This document shows positions 11,345-23,654 of a DNA stretch of 64,000 nucleotides, one piece after another. The stretch is from Omphiscola glabra. Its lineage: Eukaryota; Mollusca; Gastropoda; Lymnaeidae. The notes below the pieces were generated by a model, which worked only from the letters and a program-made list of their open reading frames with translations, searched no databases and was not told the origin of the DNA. The stretch's first letter is position 1; every line of letters starts with the position of its first letter. The stretch covers positions 13,235,818 through 13,299,817 of the forward strand of contig OZ024811.1 in NCBI GenBank assembly GCA_964017045.1. Direction: 5' to 3'. Position numbers and translations under genes: made by a program.

Positions 11345-11568
11345 CAATAATCACTTTGCTAATCTGTATTAAAGGGAAATGTCTGACCACAACACGTTCA
11401 ATAATCACTTCGCTAATCTGTATTAAAGGGAAAGGTCTGACCACAACACGTTAAATCATCACTTCGCTAATCTGTATTAAAGGGAAAGGTCTGACCACAC
11501 CACGCTCAATCATCAATTCGCTAATTTATGTATTAAAGGGAAAGGTCTGAACGCTTCACGCTCAATCC
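11345..11568. repeat. Minisatellite, 54-bp unit, four copies
   Basis: The unit starts 'tcacttcgctaatctgta' and ends 'gaccacaacacgttcaa'. Starts lie at about 11351, 11405 and 11459, exactly 54 apart; the fourth copy is more diverged with a small insertion. Confidence 0.88.
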
Positions 11569-12477
11569 TTGAAGACTCGTAACACCAATCGGCACGTCAG
11601 TCGCAGGTCAGACCTTCATTACATCATTCCATGGCGAGCCTCGCCGTGGTTTAAGATTCAATTCCCAAAGATTGCAGCTACAAATTAATTAGCCGTGAGA
11701 CGCCATTTAAACTTGACACACATAACGATCATTCGATAACCAAGCAGTTACCTGTATTTTCCTGTAAGGTGTGCTCGCTTAAAAATCTAAAGGTCGGCCA
11801 CACACACAAAAAATGGACCTTATCCCTTTTAACATTCTTTCTTAAGAAGCCACCTTGATATTGTTTTTGTTTTTGATTTTTTTTTTTTAAATCTAAATCT
11901 TCCTGCCATGTTGTTCTAATTATGTATCTGCAGTTTCACGGGCGTAATGAAGAGATTTTCAAATATGTCCAGTGGCTAAGAATCTGATTGATGTTCAGGC
12001 AAGTTCCGAGCAATGTGATCTGTATCTTCTTATCACTGGATAGCTTCCTACAAAAAAAGTATGTGTTTTTTTGGGGGGTTTTTTGTGGACGTAAACGAAA
12101 AGGTGAAATGCCATGACGTGATATTTTGAAACAAGTGTTTACAGCGTACAAGTCTCAGGTGGGCATCACGGAAAACAACACAAAATACTAATGAGTATAT
12201 ACAAGATGTACATGTGTGCAATCAAAACATTGTACACAATGACTGATCTTCAGGTGCGCATATTAGTGTTTTACTCTTGGTATAACGTGAGCCCAACGTA
12301 AAGTCACAGTTAACAGTTTGTGGTTTACAATGAGCACATTCTATGATGCCATGCCATTGCAGTCTATATAATAGGTATATTTCCAGTTAAAATAGGTGCT
12401 TTTTTACTTGTCCGTACACAAGTTTGGAATATAAATCGATCATATTACTACATTTGATTAAATCCCATTAAGTTTGT
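11569..12477. other. Unannotated non-coding sequence
   Basis: AT-rich and largely unique. I find no gene or clear repeat. An (AT)n-like stretch begins at about 12480. Confidence 0.5.
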
Positions 12478-12582
12478 CATTATATATATATAATATTTAT
12501 ATATATATATTTTTTTTTTTTCATTTAAATAATGTTTTAAAAACTAATTTTAAAGGGAAGACGCAATTAAAAAATTCACAAA

Positions 12583-12640
12583 CATTTACGGAACAAACAT
12601 TGACGGAACAAACTTTTACGCAACAAACATTTAAAGTTTT
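12583..12640. repeat. 18-bp tandem repeat, three copies
   Basis: Copies of 'aacatttacggaacaaac' and variants with ga-for-tt and c-for-g changes. Confidence 0.7.
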
Positions 12641-12821
12641 TAATGAAAGTGTAGACAATGGCGTGAATGTGAGATCCGTAAATGGAGAATGGTTCTCCCA
12701 GATGGATTACGGGGTGGGGGTGGGGGGTGGATGTGGACAAACGCTAGGAGCATGGTTACACTTGTGATAGTGATAGGAGGATTTGTTTTAAGGAACATTT
12801 ACGACATCATCCTTGTTCAAC

Positions 12822-13245
12822 CATCAATGAGCTCCAATGCTCTATCAATGAGCTCCAATGCTCTATCAATGAGCTCCGATGCCCTATCAATGAGCTCCGA
12901 TGCCCGATCAATGAGATATGATGCCCTATCAAAGAGCTATGATGACCTATCAGTGAGCTATGATACCATATAAGTGAGATCTGATGCCCTATCAGTGAGC
13001 TTATGATGCCCTATCAATGAGCTATGATGCCCTGTCAGTGAGCTGTGATACACTATCAATGAGCTCTGATGCTTTATCAATGAGCTTATGAAGCCTTATC
13101 AATGAGCTCCGATGCTCTTTCAATGAGCTTATGAAGTCTTATCAATAAGCCATGATTCTCTTTCAATAAGCAATGATGCCCTATCAATGAGATATGATGC
13201 CCTATCAATGAGCTATGATGCCCTATCAATGAGCTATTAAACCCT
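12822..13245. repeat. 21-bp minisatellite, locus A
   Basis: The unit 'gagctatgatgccctatcaa' plus 't' occurs about 20 times and is moderately diverged ('agctccgatgctc', 'agcttatgaagcc'). The same unit forms a longer array at 16936-17573. Its 21-bp period leaves frames open for stretches, giving Ser-Tyr-Asp-Ala-Leu-Ser-type peptides that I do not call genes. Confidence 0.93.
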
Positions 13246-15038
13246 ATCGGCGCACTCCTTGTTACCGTTCCAGGCTTATGTTCATTGACCTACACCAAAA
13301 ATCCCGGGGTAATCAGAGCTATTGGATGTGCAGGTATTTCACACCTTGACAGGTACCAAATCTTCCCCACCTGTCTTGAGGCGAGTGAGACTTGCCATCG
13401 ATTCGAGGAGTGCACTTTCGGCCAGGGCAAGGGCCAGGTAGTATTACAGGTTTCAGAATTCCTCCAGACATTACCATTTTCCCACAATCGTACAATACAC
13501 ACACACACACATACATATATACATATATATATATCCAAATTCAATGTTAGGCAACAGTTTAAATAATCAAAACAAAACTGTTTCAATTTTACTTCAATTT
13601 CAAATGTCCAGTTGCCCGTCGTGGGTTCATCTGCTCCCTACCGAAATTATGCAATTAAAGAGAGCAAACAAATGTTTAATGTTGCAAGCAATCTATTTAT
13701 AAGTAAGTCGATACAGGGCCCCACAAAACCAAGTCTATGATTTACCAAGACATTGACTCATTTTATAATGTATAAATCCACCAAATATATATAATTTATA
13801 GACATATGTATATTATTGTCCTTAAAAATATATATACAATTAGGACGCTAATGTGCGCTTTTATCCGTTAAGGAAATTATTTAAATATATCACCTTTTCT
13901 AATATACATATATATAAAAAATTCTTAATATGAGTAACTAATTCAATCACTTGTGAAGAAGGTAAAAAAAAAGGGGAGGGGGCAGAAAGGACAAAATATG
14001 CGCCAAGGGTGCGTCCCTGACACCCAGCCCCTCATTATCTAACAGCCGGGGCCGAGGCAAACCGAAATGCTTTCTGAGGCCATAAATGATGCTGAAATAG
14101 CAACATGCGCCCGGGTGCGAGGTGGAGAGAAAGAATGGTCCGTTGTTGCTCGGGAGAGACGCCGATGCTGTATCTTATAGGCGAGATAACGCCCACGAGA
14201 CGATCCACTATCTTACACCTTCGTGTGGGGAGATTTCAGACCCCTTATCTCAGGTTGCAACGCTCAACTACTAGAAGGACTTCTTTGTCTCTCCTCGACT
14301 TGTCTGCTTAAGGCCGCGCGGTATATAGGATCGGACGAAATCGAAGTTAACGTATTTCTTTTTTCTTTGTTGGGCTGGAGTAAGAATCGTACACATTTCT
14401 CAGACTCCGGACCAGTTAAAAAATATTTATTTAAAAAAAAAAAAAAAAGATTATGGGACGTAATTTTATTTTATTTTTAAAAATTATTTTTATATCCGAA
14501 AAAGAAACAAAGACTTCCTATGAGGATACAGAAGTCCGAGGCAGACTTCGTGAAATGTCACTTCGAATCCGAGCAGCGTTCCTGCTGCTCCGATTACCAG
14601 AACAATACCAGGGATGGTATAAGAAAGGCAGTGGGTGGGGGTGGTGTGGGGTGGTCAGTTTGTTATCATGGAAGACGATCCATCACTGCATGTAGGCAGT
14701 GAGCACAACACACACAGGGACGCAACTCACGGAGGCAGCGCTTATTTATAGCCCTTGGCATGTGGCTTAATTTTTGCCTTCAGGAATAGATTATATAATA
14801 ATGTGTTTTATTTTTTTCATATTTAAAAAAAAAAACAACAACTAAAAAAAATAGTTTTTTTTTTTTTGAGTAAGGCGATAATTTTAATTATAATTAAAAA
14901 AAAAAAAAAAACATTAAAAAAGTGTGTTCTCAGTGTGTGAAACAAACAACGTGTATTTTAAGGCTTGTAACACCATACGATGAAGTTGTATTGTTTTTTT
15001 CACATATCCTTTTTTTTTTTTGTTTTTGTTTAATTTTG
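13246..15038. other. Unannotated sequence between the two 21-bp arrays
   Basis: It holds a CA/TA dinucleotide stretch (about 13497-13532), AT-rich sequence to about 13930, a moderately GC-rich unique part (about 14030-14340) and A/T homopolymers (about 14431-14448, 14859-14912). Overlapping frames of 60-98 codons at 13285-13586 and 14105-14702 match nothing I recognise. Confidence 0.45.
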
Positions 15039-15164
15039 TAAAGAGAAAAGTGGTTTTAAAGAGAAAAGAGGTTTTAAAGAGAAAAGTGGTTTGAAAGAGA
15101 AAATTGGTTTTAAAGAGAAAAGTGGTTTTAAAGAGAAAAGTGGTTTTAAAGAGAAAAGTGTTAT
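15039..15164. repeat. 18-bp tandem repeat, seven copies
   Basis: The unit 'aaagagaaaagtggtttt' shows little divergence. Confidence 0.92.
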
Positions 15165-15481
15165 TTACAATCTTAAAACGTGTTTGCCTGCAAGTTTGTT
15201 TTTAATTTTTATTTTTTTAATATTTTTATAAAGAATTGATTTAAAGAAGAGACGCAAAATTGCGCACAATTCACAGAGCTATAGTCGATATGCAAAACGA
15301 TAAATCAGTGACTCAGATGCCGAAGTCACTGACTCACCAACCGACGTTTCGGTGCCATGGACTCTAATTATTCAATATGCGTTCCACATCGCAAGAGTTG
15401 TCGGAATTTTTATTGTGTCAATGTCATACCGCCTACGGGACTCCATCAGTACGGGTCTTAAACGGAGAATAACACATAAAG

Positions 15482-15750
15482 AAGGGAAATGTCGTTAAAA
15501 GGGACATGTCATTAAAAGGTACACGTCAATACAAGGGAAATGTATTTAAAGGCAGATATTATTATAAGGGATATGTCATTACAAGGGACATGTCATTAGA
15601 AAGTACATGTCATTATAAGGGAAATGTCATCACAAGGAAAATAGCATTACAAGGGGCATAATAGAAGGGACATTTCATTTCAAGGGACATGTCATCACAA
15701 GTGACATATCATTACAAGGGACATGTCATTACAAGGGACATGCCAAATGT
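15482..15750. repeat. Degenerate 17-bp minisatellite
   Basis: The unit is close to 'gacatgtcattacaagg', with many substitutions and small indels over about 15 copies. Confidence 0.85.
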
Positions 15751-15798
15751 CTTCGAGTTCGAGTAAGTCCGAAATTGAATTTCGAAACATCATTGCTG

Positions 15799-15886
15799 TA
15801 TCTTTGAGAACTTCTTCCTATATCTTTGAGAACTTCTTCCTATATCTTTGAGAACTTCTTCCTATATATTTGAGAATTTCTTCCTA
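15799..15886. repeat. 22-bp tandem repeat, four copies
   Basis: Units based on 'tatctttgagaacttcttcc' plus 'ta' start at 15799, 15821, 15843 and 15865. The last has two changes. Confidence 0.95.
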
Positions 15887-16089
15887 TATGCAGCCACATT
15901 TTTGTTTAGAGCATGACACTAACCATGCGTTTTGCTTACATACGATCTCTTAAGGTTTCCGGGTCTTGACTGTGATTTGAGATCCTCTGAACATTGTAAG
16001 TGATGCGATGTCTGCTTATGTAGAATATAGAAACATTCTAACTTTGGTACGGGTTATTCGGGTTATTGGTGTGGCAACATTAGACAGAC

Positions 16090-16460
16090 GTACTAAAATA
16101 TACATATTTCGAGATCACCCTGCATTTAGACAACGTGAGAGCCACCCATCGAGCATCCGATGACCCGTCTGTCATGACAGGGAACTGTCCGATGACCAGT
16201 TTATCAATGACAGACTGATTACCATCCATCGGGTGTCCGATAACCCATCTATATCGTGACAGACTTATAGACGCATGCATCGACTATACGATAACCCAAC
16301 AAACATTGATAGTTAGAACCCTACATTATGTATCCGACAACCCCATCTTTCATGTCAGAGAACCACCCATCGAGGATCTGATAACCCATCTGTCATAACG
16401 GACTTAGAAGCACCAGTCGACTATCGGATAGCCCAACTGTCCTGACAGGCTGAGAACCCC
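16090..16460. repeat. Degenerate satellite around 'catcgagcatccgatgaccc'
   Basis: Segments combining 'ccatcga', 'ccgataacccatctgtc' and 'atgacaga' recur six or seven times with variable spacing (roughly 45-65 bp). The unit at about 16280-16345 ('gatagttag' then 'ccctacattatgtatccgac') reappears as a near copy at 22640-22710. Confidence 0.7.
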
Positions 16461-16935
16461 GGACTCAGTTCCCCGATAAAACACGCATAATTACGAAAGT
16501 AAGCATCGTCTTTTAAGGTAGACATAGCAGTCACTAAATCCATCAGATTAACGTTTAGTGGTCATTAAGCCCACGGTGGCTGGAAGCTGAAGTGGCCGAT
16601 CGAGGGGGAAGTGTTGGGGCAAAAGTCCCCCGTATATTCGGGCAGCTTATCCGGGCGAGGACGATGACATAAGTCCGAATTGTGTGCAGCGTTCTGACAG
16701 CCTCACACGGCTGCGGCGCACGGCTAACTCTGTCAAAAACTTCACTGGTAGCAGTGTTTAGTGCCGGGCCTGGCAGGGGATTAAAAACGCATCAGTCAAG
16801 CTGAGGGCGGCCAGGCGCTTTCTGGGAGTTATGGACCTTTTAACTCAAGACTTGTTTTGTGACGCAATCCTGCAAGCCGCTGGAAAGAAAACTACCTACC
16901 TTATAGAATAGTTCCTGCTTATTTTTTGTTTCAGC
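16461..16935. other. Unannotated non-coding sequence
   Basis: Unique and moderately GC-rich. No supported gene or repeat. Confidence 0.5.
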
Positions 16936-17573
16936 TACGATACCCTATCAATAAGCTATGATGCCATATCAATGAGCTATGATGCCCTATCAATAAGACA
17001 TGATGGCCTATCAATGAGCTATGATGCCATATCAATGAGCTATGATGCCATATCAATGAGCTATGATGCCATATCAATGAGCGATGATGCCCTATCAATA
17101 AGCTATAATGACATTTCTATAAGTTTATATAATGCCCTATCAATGAGCTATGATGCCCTATCAATAAGACATGATGGCCCATCAATGAGCTATGATGCCA
17201 TATCAATGAGCGATGATGCCCTATCAATAAGCTATAATGACATTTCAATAAGCTTATATGATGCCCTATCAATGAGCTATGATGCCCTATCAATGAGCGA
17301 TGATGCCCTATCAATAAGTTATGATGCCTTATCAATTATATATGATGCCCTATCAATAAGATATGATGATATATCAATACGCTATGATGCCCTATCAATA
17401 AGATATGATGAAATATAAATATGCTATGATGCCCTATCAATAAGATATGATGAAATATCAATACGCTATGATGCCCTATCAATACGCTATGATGCCCTAT
17501 CAATACGCTATGATGCCCTATCAATACGCTATGATGCCCTATCAATACGCTATGATGCCCTATCAATAAGCTA
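16936..17573. repeat. 21-bp minisatellite, locus B, about 30 copies
   Basis: The unit 'gagctatgatgccctatcaa' plus 't' is shared with 12822-13245. Subtypes differ at the 'gagc', 'aagc', 'acgc' position. The 'acgc' type is confined to the right end as a homogeneous block (about 17455-17560). A 126-130-bp block appears to be duplicated (the 'agacatgatggcc' units near 16996 and 17166). Confidence 0.95.
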
Positions 17574-17835
17574 TGAAGCAGCTTGCTATAAAAGAACCAT
17601 TTAAAAAAAAGAAAGAAAAAAAGAAGAAATAATTCCGAATCATATAGATAAAAAATATTTAAAAAAATTAGAGTGAGCTCTCATTGGTGTATTGATAGAT
17701 ATCAATCTGCCACTCAGATTCCATTTAATTACTCGACTTGTCATAGAAGAGATAGGTGACTACCCTTGGCTTTCAAGGCGCAGGCCTAAAGCCACTACCA
17801 GAATGTGTGTGTTGGTAATACACATATGTTAGATA

Positions 17836-18240
17836 CATCTCGTCATCCCTCTGCCCATATTGATATATGAAAGGTTGGGTCCATCTCGTCATCCCTCTGC
17901 CCATATTGATATGTGATATGTTGGGTCCATCTCGTCATCCCTCTGCCCATATTGATATATGATATGTTGGATCCATCTCGTCAGCCCTCTGCCCATATTG
18001 ATATATGATATGTTGGGTCCCTCTCGTCAACCCTCTGCCCATATTGATATATGATATGTTGGGTCCATCTCGTCAGCCCTCTGCCCATATTGATATATGA
18101 TATGTTGGGTACATCTCGTCATCCCTCTGCCCATATTGATATATGATATGTTGGGTACCTCTCGTCATCCCTCTGCCCATATTGATATATGATATGTCGG
18201 GTCCATTTTGTCATCCCTCTGCACATATTGATATATGTAT
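17836..18240. repeat. Minisatellite, 46-bp unit, about nine copies
   Basis: The unit starts 'catctcgtcatccctctgcc' and continues 'catattgatatatgatatgt' and 'tgggtc'. Starts at 17836, 17882 and 17928 give the 46-bp period. Divergence is low. Confidence 0.95.
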
Positions 18241-18556
18241 AGGACGTTTCATACATACTTTCTACAGGCGTCGGTATTTAAACTGTCTATCATAACATTA
18301 TAATAAATCATAGCTCTAGGGTGAGGACAACGCTAACGGCACCCCCCCCCCCCAGGAGTCACGCTCCATACCTGAGGTGAATGACCAAAAAAATAATAAT
18401 AATTAGGGCGTGGGTCAAGTCCGAGGCTTAATCTCGATGATTAATTAAACCAAAGAAAATAAAAAAATCTTTTCGTTTCGACCATTAAAACTCACACCAC
18501 GAGACGATGGATCCCTGACTGATCTCACAGGGCGATTTTGACAGAGAGCATCTGAA
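18241..18556. other. Unannotated non-coding sequence
   Basis: A C run lies near 18342-18353. 'cacgagacgatggatccc' near 18498 resembles the short dispersed motif described at 22196 and 27006. Confidence 0.45.
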
Positions 18557-19924
18557 GGCGGGCATCATAAGGCGGGCATCATAAGGCGGGCATCATAAGG
18601 CGGGCATCATAAGGCGGGCATCAGAAGGTGGGCATTAGATGGCGTGCATCAGAAGGCGGGCATCATAAGGCGGGCATCAGAAGGTGGGCATCATAAGGCG
18701 GGCATCATAAGGCGGGCATCAGAAGGCGGGCATCATAAGGCGGGCATTAGAAGGCGGGCATCAGAAGGTGGGCATCATAAGGCATGCATCAGAAGGTGGG
18801 CATTAGATGGCGTGCATCAGAAGGCGGGCATCAGAAGGCGGGCATCAGAAGGCGGGCATCAGAAGGCGGGCATCACAATGTGGGCATTAGATGAGTGCAT
18901 CAGAAGGCGGGCATCATAAGGCGGGCATCAGAAGGTGGACATCATAAGGTGGGCATCAGAAAGTGGGCATCAGAAGGCGGGCATCATAAGGCGGGCATCA
19001 GAAGGTGGGCATTAGATGGCGTGCATCATAAGGCGGGCATCAGAAGGCGGGCATCAGAAGGCGGGCATCAGAAGGCGGGCATCAGAAGGCGGGCATCAGA
19101 AGGCGGGCATCAGAAGGCGGGCATCAGAAGGCGGGCATCAGAAGGCGGGCATCAGAAGGCGGGCATAAGAAGGCGGGCATCAGAAGGCGGGCATCATAAG
19201 GCGGGCATCATAAGGCGGGCATCAGAAGGTGGGCATCATAAGGCGGGCATCATAAGGCGGGCATCAGAAGGCGGGCATCATAATGCGGGCATTAGAAGGC
19301 GGGCATCAGAAGGTGGGCATCATAAGGCATGCATCAGAAGGTGGGCATTAGATGGCGTGCATCAGAAGGCGGGCATCAGAATGCGGGCATCAGAAGGTGG
19401 GCATCAGAAGGTGGGCATCAGAAGGCGGGCATCACAATGTGGGCATTAGATGAGTGCATCAGAAGTCGGGCATCATAAGGCGGGCATCAGAAGGTGGACA
19501 TCATAAGGTGGGCATCAGAAGGTGGGCATCAGAAGGCGGGCATCATAAGGCGGGCATCAGAAGGTGGACATTAGATGGCGTGCATCAGAAGGCGGGCATC
19601 AGAAGGCGGGCATCATAAGGCGGGCATCAGAAGGCGGGCATCAGAAGGCGGGCATCAGAAGGTGGACATCAGAAGGCGGGCATCAGAAGGCGGGCATCAG
19701 AAGGCGGGCATCAGAAGGCGGGCATCATAAGGCGGGCATCATAAGGCGGGCATCAGAAGGCGGGCATCATAAGGCGGGCATCATAAGGCGGGCATCATAA
19801 GGCGGGCATCAGAAGGCGGACATCATAAGGCGGGCATCAGAAGGCGGGCCTCTTAAGGCGGGCATCATAAGGCTGGGCATCAGAAGGTGGGCATTAGATG
19901 GTGGGCATCAGAAGGCGGGCATTA
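18557..19924. repeat. Minisatellite, 14-bp unit, about 98 copies, with higher-order structure
   Basis: The unit is 'ggcgggcatcagaa' or 'ggcgggcatcataa', with 'ggtgggcatc', 'ggcatgcatc' and 'gatggcgtgcatc' variants. A rare run with a 1-bp deletion ('gatgagtgcatc') occurs at about 18890 and again at about 19449. The run 'ggcatgcatcagaaggtggg' occurs at 18781 and 19326. Large blocks of about 39-40 units were therefore duplicated. Long Arg/Gly/His-type open frames follow from the unit and are not called as genes. Confidence 0.97.
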
Positions 19925-21411
19925 CACAGCACATGATTAATGGGATTATGGTATAGATGCCAAACTTGATTAGTCCAATTAGCGAATTGTTGGGAATGGC
20001 GGGGAGTGGGGTCAATAATTGATAATGATTACGTCAATATGAAGTCGATTTAAGGGATGTGAAGTTGTGAAGATACGACTCCTAGTAAGAGATGCCCTTG
20101 TGCGACACACAGTTTTAATAACACCAGTTGTTATAGAGTGTGTATAAATAACGGTCGAAGGCGACACTGGTATTCGATATCTAAGACCAAAACACATGCA
20201 TAATTATAGTCGTTCATGGTAATACAAGACTGCGAGGGGATAATCCAGACAATGCGCCCCGCCTCCACTATCCATCAGAGACACGGTAACGGACAGAGAT
20301 GACCGGGAGAATCTGTGGGCATTACATCGTGGACACCATAACACTGCTGGCGCTGCGGACGGCCAGACAATCTGCACATAGACTTAATCGCATGATGCTT
20401 TGCTCAATGCTGCTTGTACGGGAGACAATGATTTCGTGGGTTCTCTCGCGGTCCGTGGGGCTGTCGAGAGTTATCCAGTTATCATGCGTACCCCCAAACG
20501 TCTTATAAGCAAGTGTCTGAACGTGCAAGATATTCATAACGGCAAGGTTGGAGCAGGCGTCTCTAAGTGCACGCGCAACATGTATACCTTGCTAATGTGC
20601 CTATTTATACCAGAGGTGCAACCATTGTTAGCCGTTCTATCTCTACTGGTCGTTCTGCACCAGCCCCTAACCCCCCCCCCCGGGCCAGATCGTGACCTTC
20701 TACGTTTGTTATAGAGCTTTTCCCTTTAAATGGCGGAAATCTATTAATAGAACGGTTGTAATCATCCGGGTACTTGGGTTGGACAAAATGTCAAAACTGT
20801 TCAGTACTACTAAGTTAGCGAAGAGGCTCTTAACCTACATCAAAACTTGTTTCCAACTATATTTTTATGAAATATTTTATACATTTGTTTTACTGCTATT
20901 TTTTTGAAATGGGACCTACGGCGCATGCGGCACATGTAACTTAGTCTAGACGCAAGGATCGTTCAAACGCTATACGAAACACACTATTAGCTGCCATGTT
21001 ATAAGAAATAATTGTCCGAAGTTCTAACAATAGTAACGCTATGATGTTTTCCGGTCTGAGAAATAATAAACGCTATACATCCCTTGTTCTACATACCCTC
21101 GGTCGTGCTAGCTTTATTGCTTGTGCTATCCTTGGCCATGCAACCGTTGCTTGCTTTTTTCCAACCAAATAACTGGCTGGCTGCACCCAGAGATCTTTGA
21201 AACGAACTTTCGGTCAACAAACCCCGTTTAAATATCCAAAATACGCAAACTCACTTCGGCAGCATCATCATACCATAATCTCCGAAACCAGGGGCCGCGG
21301 CTTCACTTTGAGAGGCCCTGCGCTAAGCCTCAGGTGCTCCAGAAGTGCATTTTTAACAGCCATGAATGCATTAGTTACTGTCTCTGCCGTAATTAAACCT
21401 GGGTTCGGCTA
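19925..21411. other. Longest repeat-poor stretch; no gene recognised
   Basis: Mostly unique, moderately balanced sequence. Open frames of 61-104 codons occur on both strands (for example 20400-20714 + and 20012-20197 -), but they overlap one another and show no domain, signal peptide or splice arrangement I can defend. If the window contains an unrecognised exon, this is one of the likelier places. Confidence 0.4.
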
Positions 21412-21705
21412 CAGTATCACTGCATGGCAGCCAGGTCACTGGCAAGTGACCATGAGATGCGTGACAAGGTTTTCCGTGTTCTAAGAAAAGGGGGCGGGTT
21501 GCTGTTTGTGTCATTTTGTTCTAGATTCTGACTTTTAAAAAAAAAAAAAAAAGGTTTGCAGTATCACTGCATGGCAGCCAGGTCACTGGCAAGTGACCAT
21601 GAGATGCGTGACAAGGTTTTCCGTGTTCTAAGAAAAGGGGGCGGGTTGCTGTTTGTGTCATTTTGTTCTAGATTCTGACTTTTAAAAAAAAAAAAAAAGG
21701 TTTGC
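21412..21705. repeat. Two-copy tandem duplication, 147-bp unit
   Basis: The segment beginning 'cagtatcactgcatggcagc' at about 21412 recurs at about 21559 and is essentially identical. It includes 'aagaaaagggggcgggttgc' and an A run of about 15 at the end of each copy. Each copy contains an internal hairpin, 'ggtcactggcaagtgacc'. The near identity indicates a recent event, or an assembly duplication. Confidence 0.93.
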
Positions 21706-22226
21706 CGTGTGTGTAAATAAAGAGAGACGGGGAGAGGGGGGAAATGGAGACTCGAAAGTGGCGTACGAAATGGGGACTATTTTCAAGTTGTCTAAGATTT
21801 AGATTCAAGTTTCCGTGGGTCATTTAGTCAAAAAAAAAATCATCTTATTTATACCATAAAAATAAAAAAATAAAAATTAATTAATTAATAAATAAAAGTA
21901 AGCAATTTTAAATTATTTTTTTTTAAAAAAAGGCTGGTGGTAATCCATGTATACGTTACTCAGGGGAAAGAGTGTGTGTGGGGGGGGGGGGGGAAGGATG
22001 ATTGATTTAGGAGATTTGCGTACATGTGAATATGCGTAAGGGTATCGGCAGAATGTGTTGGTACATTTTTGCACCAAACCTGCCGAAAATTTCCTAAATT
22101 TTTCCACTGTTCTGAAATCGCCTGTTTATTTCTCGAATATAACCGGAATCAGCAGTCATCTCAAAAATAGAAATAACCGAAAATAGTAGTATGGCATCCT
22201 TCCGCCTTCACTAGACGATGGACTAG

Positions 22227-22285
<59 letters not shown>

Positions 22286-22624
22286 TATATATGTGTGTGT
22301 TTATATATGAAACGCAATTCTGACACGTCATCAGTTACCTACCATTGAAGTAACCACCAGGACTTCCTGTTTGTTGGCGCATCATCTCTCTTACGGCGGC
22401 GTTTACCCCCCCCCCCCCCGTTTTTTTCCACTTTCGTTGGTTTAAAACACCGGCTATTGATTGCTGCAGAGCACAAGCGTTTACTCCCCCCCCACCCCCA
22501 CCCCACCCCAAACGACTCTATGTCGTAAGTCTAAACCGTTCTTAGGAAGTTTATCGCGGTAACTAAACTCTGATCTGCAGACAACCATCGACCGCAGTCC
22601 ACCCCCCTCCCCCCTGAACAACAA
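21706..22624. other. AT-rich sequence with (AT)n microsatellite
   Basis: An (AT)n run spans about 22229-22281. Just before it, 22196-22222 carries 'catccttccgccttcacta' and 'gacgatgg', a motif also near 27006. G and C runs lie near 21979-21992 and 22407-22420. No gene is visible. Confidence 0.55.
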
Positions 22625-22720
22625 CAACACCAACTACGGTGCATACACCGGATGTATGATAACCTAACAACAATGATAGTTAGTACCATACATCAAGTAT
22701 CTGATAACACAGTCGATTAA
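22625..22720. repeat. Isolated unit related to the 16.1-16.5 kb satellite
   Basis: 'gatgtatgataacctaacaa' followed by 'gatagttagtaccatacatc' and 'agtatctgataac' parallels 16268-16340 in the same order. It is a dispersed single unit about 6 kb from the parent array. Confidence 0.65.
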
Positions 22721-23654
22721 CGAATAAAAGAAGTTAGTGTCCTGAGTCCTTACTGTATTTAATTTTATTATTAATTTATTTTTTTGTATTACTTTGTATT
22801 CATTCATTATTTATTTATTCTTTATACCGACGATACCGAATATAGTAGTTGTTTTTTCTTTTTAAACGACCCCCCTCACGACTCGTTAATAAGCGCTCGA
22901 TTCCTGACGGAACACTTGACTGAAATGTTACATAAAATTACATTTCACACGCGCTGTTAACCGTTTTTTATCAGCCATTGTCTACGTCGGCAGTTACCCG
23001 TAAAATGCCAAGAGAAACGGGACTAAAGGGATCCATACGGTGTCGTCAAGGGACGACTCTCTGGATCAGGTGTGCTCACGGCGTCGCCCTGCAAGGTTGA
23101 ACAAGAAGTCTTCTTGTCCCCGTGAGTACCAACTTGGTCCTGGGCGGAAAATAAAGAGAGCAACAGCATTAATCCAGAGTCGCTTACAGCTATAGCAAGT
23201 GATATATATGTGCTGTTATTGGCGTGACGATCTATATGTCAAGGAAATAGGACCGCGGAATGGCCGTTTGACTGCATTGGACGATGTCGGTTTATTTACT
23301 GATGCGGCGTAATGATACATTGTGTTGAGTTAATAATAGATCAAATAGCTGCGAGCGATGATGAGAGTTAGATATTGTTGGGGGGGGGAACTTTTTTTTT
23401 TTTTTTACGATGGACTTTGAGAGGTTGCATGTACGAATCTGGTAAAGGAGTACGATGGACTTTGACAGTGAGGTGTAAAATGTTTGGCACCTCGTAAAAG
23501 GGTATGAGATTGTGTTTTATTTTTTTCTACGAATGTAGGTATAGCGAACTGGCCCGGGTCTGGTTATTGACGTATGTAAGGGAAAAGGGGGGGGGGGCGG
23601 AGGGGCCAGTCCGATCGGGTGGCTTTCATTTCTTTGTATTCCGTAGGGTGGGGT
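22721..23654. other. Unannotated non-coding sequence
   Basis: A short direct repeat 'tacgatggactttga' occurs near 23407 and 23451. T and G runs occur near 23382-23406. No supported gene. Confidence 0.5.

Noticed and set aside
13285..13586. Conserved exon from the overlapping 93-98-codon frames
   Set aside because: Both strands are open, the frames run into a CA/TA microsatellite, and no domain is recognised.
18644..19800. Arg/Gly/His-rich frames in the 14-bp array
   Set aside because: Period-14 translation rotates through frames; the repeat alone explains the open length.
20299..20714. Overlapping + and - frames in the repeat-poor stretch as genes
   Set aside because: Several mutually overlapping short frames of 69-104 codons are expected by chance, and none has a recognisable product.
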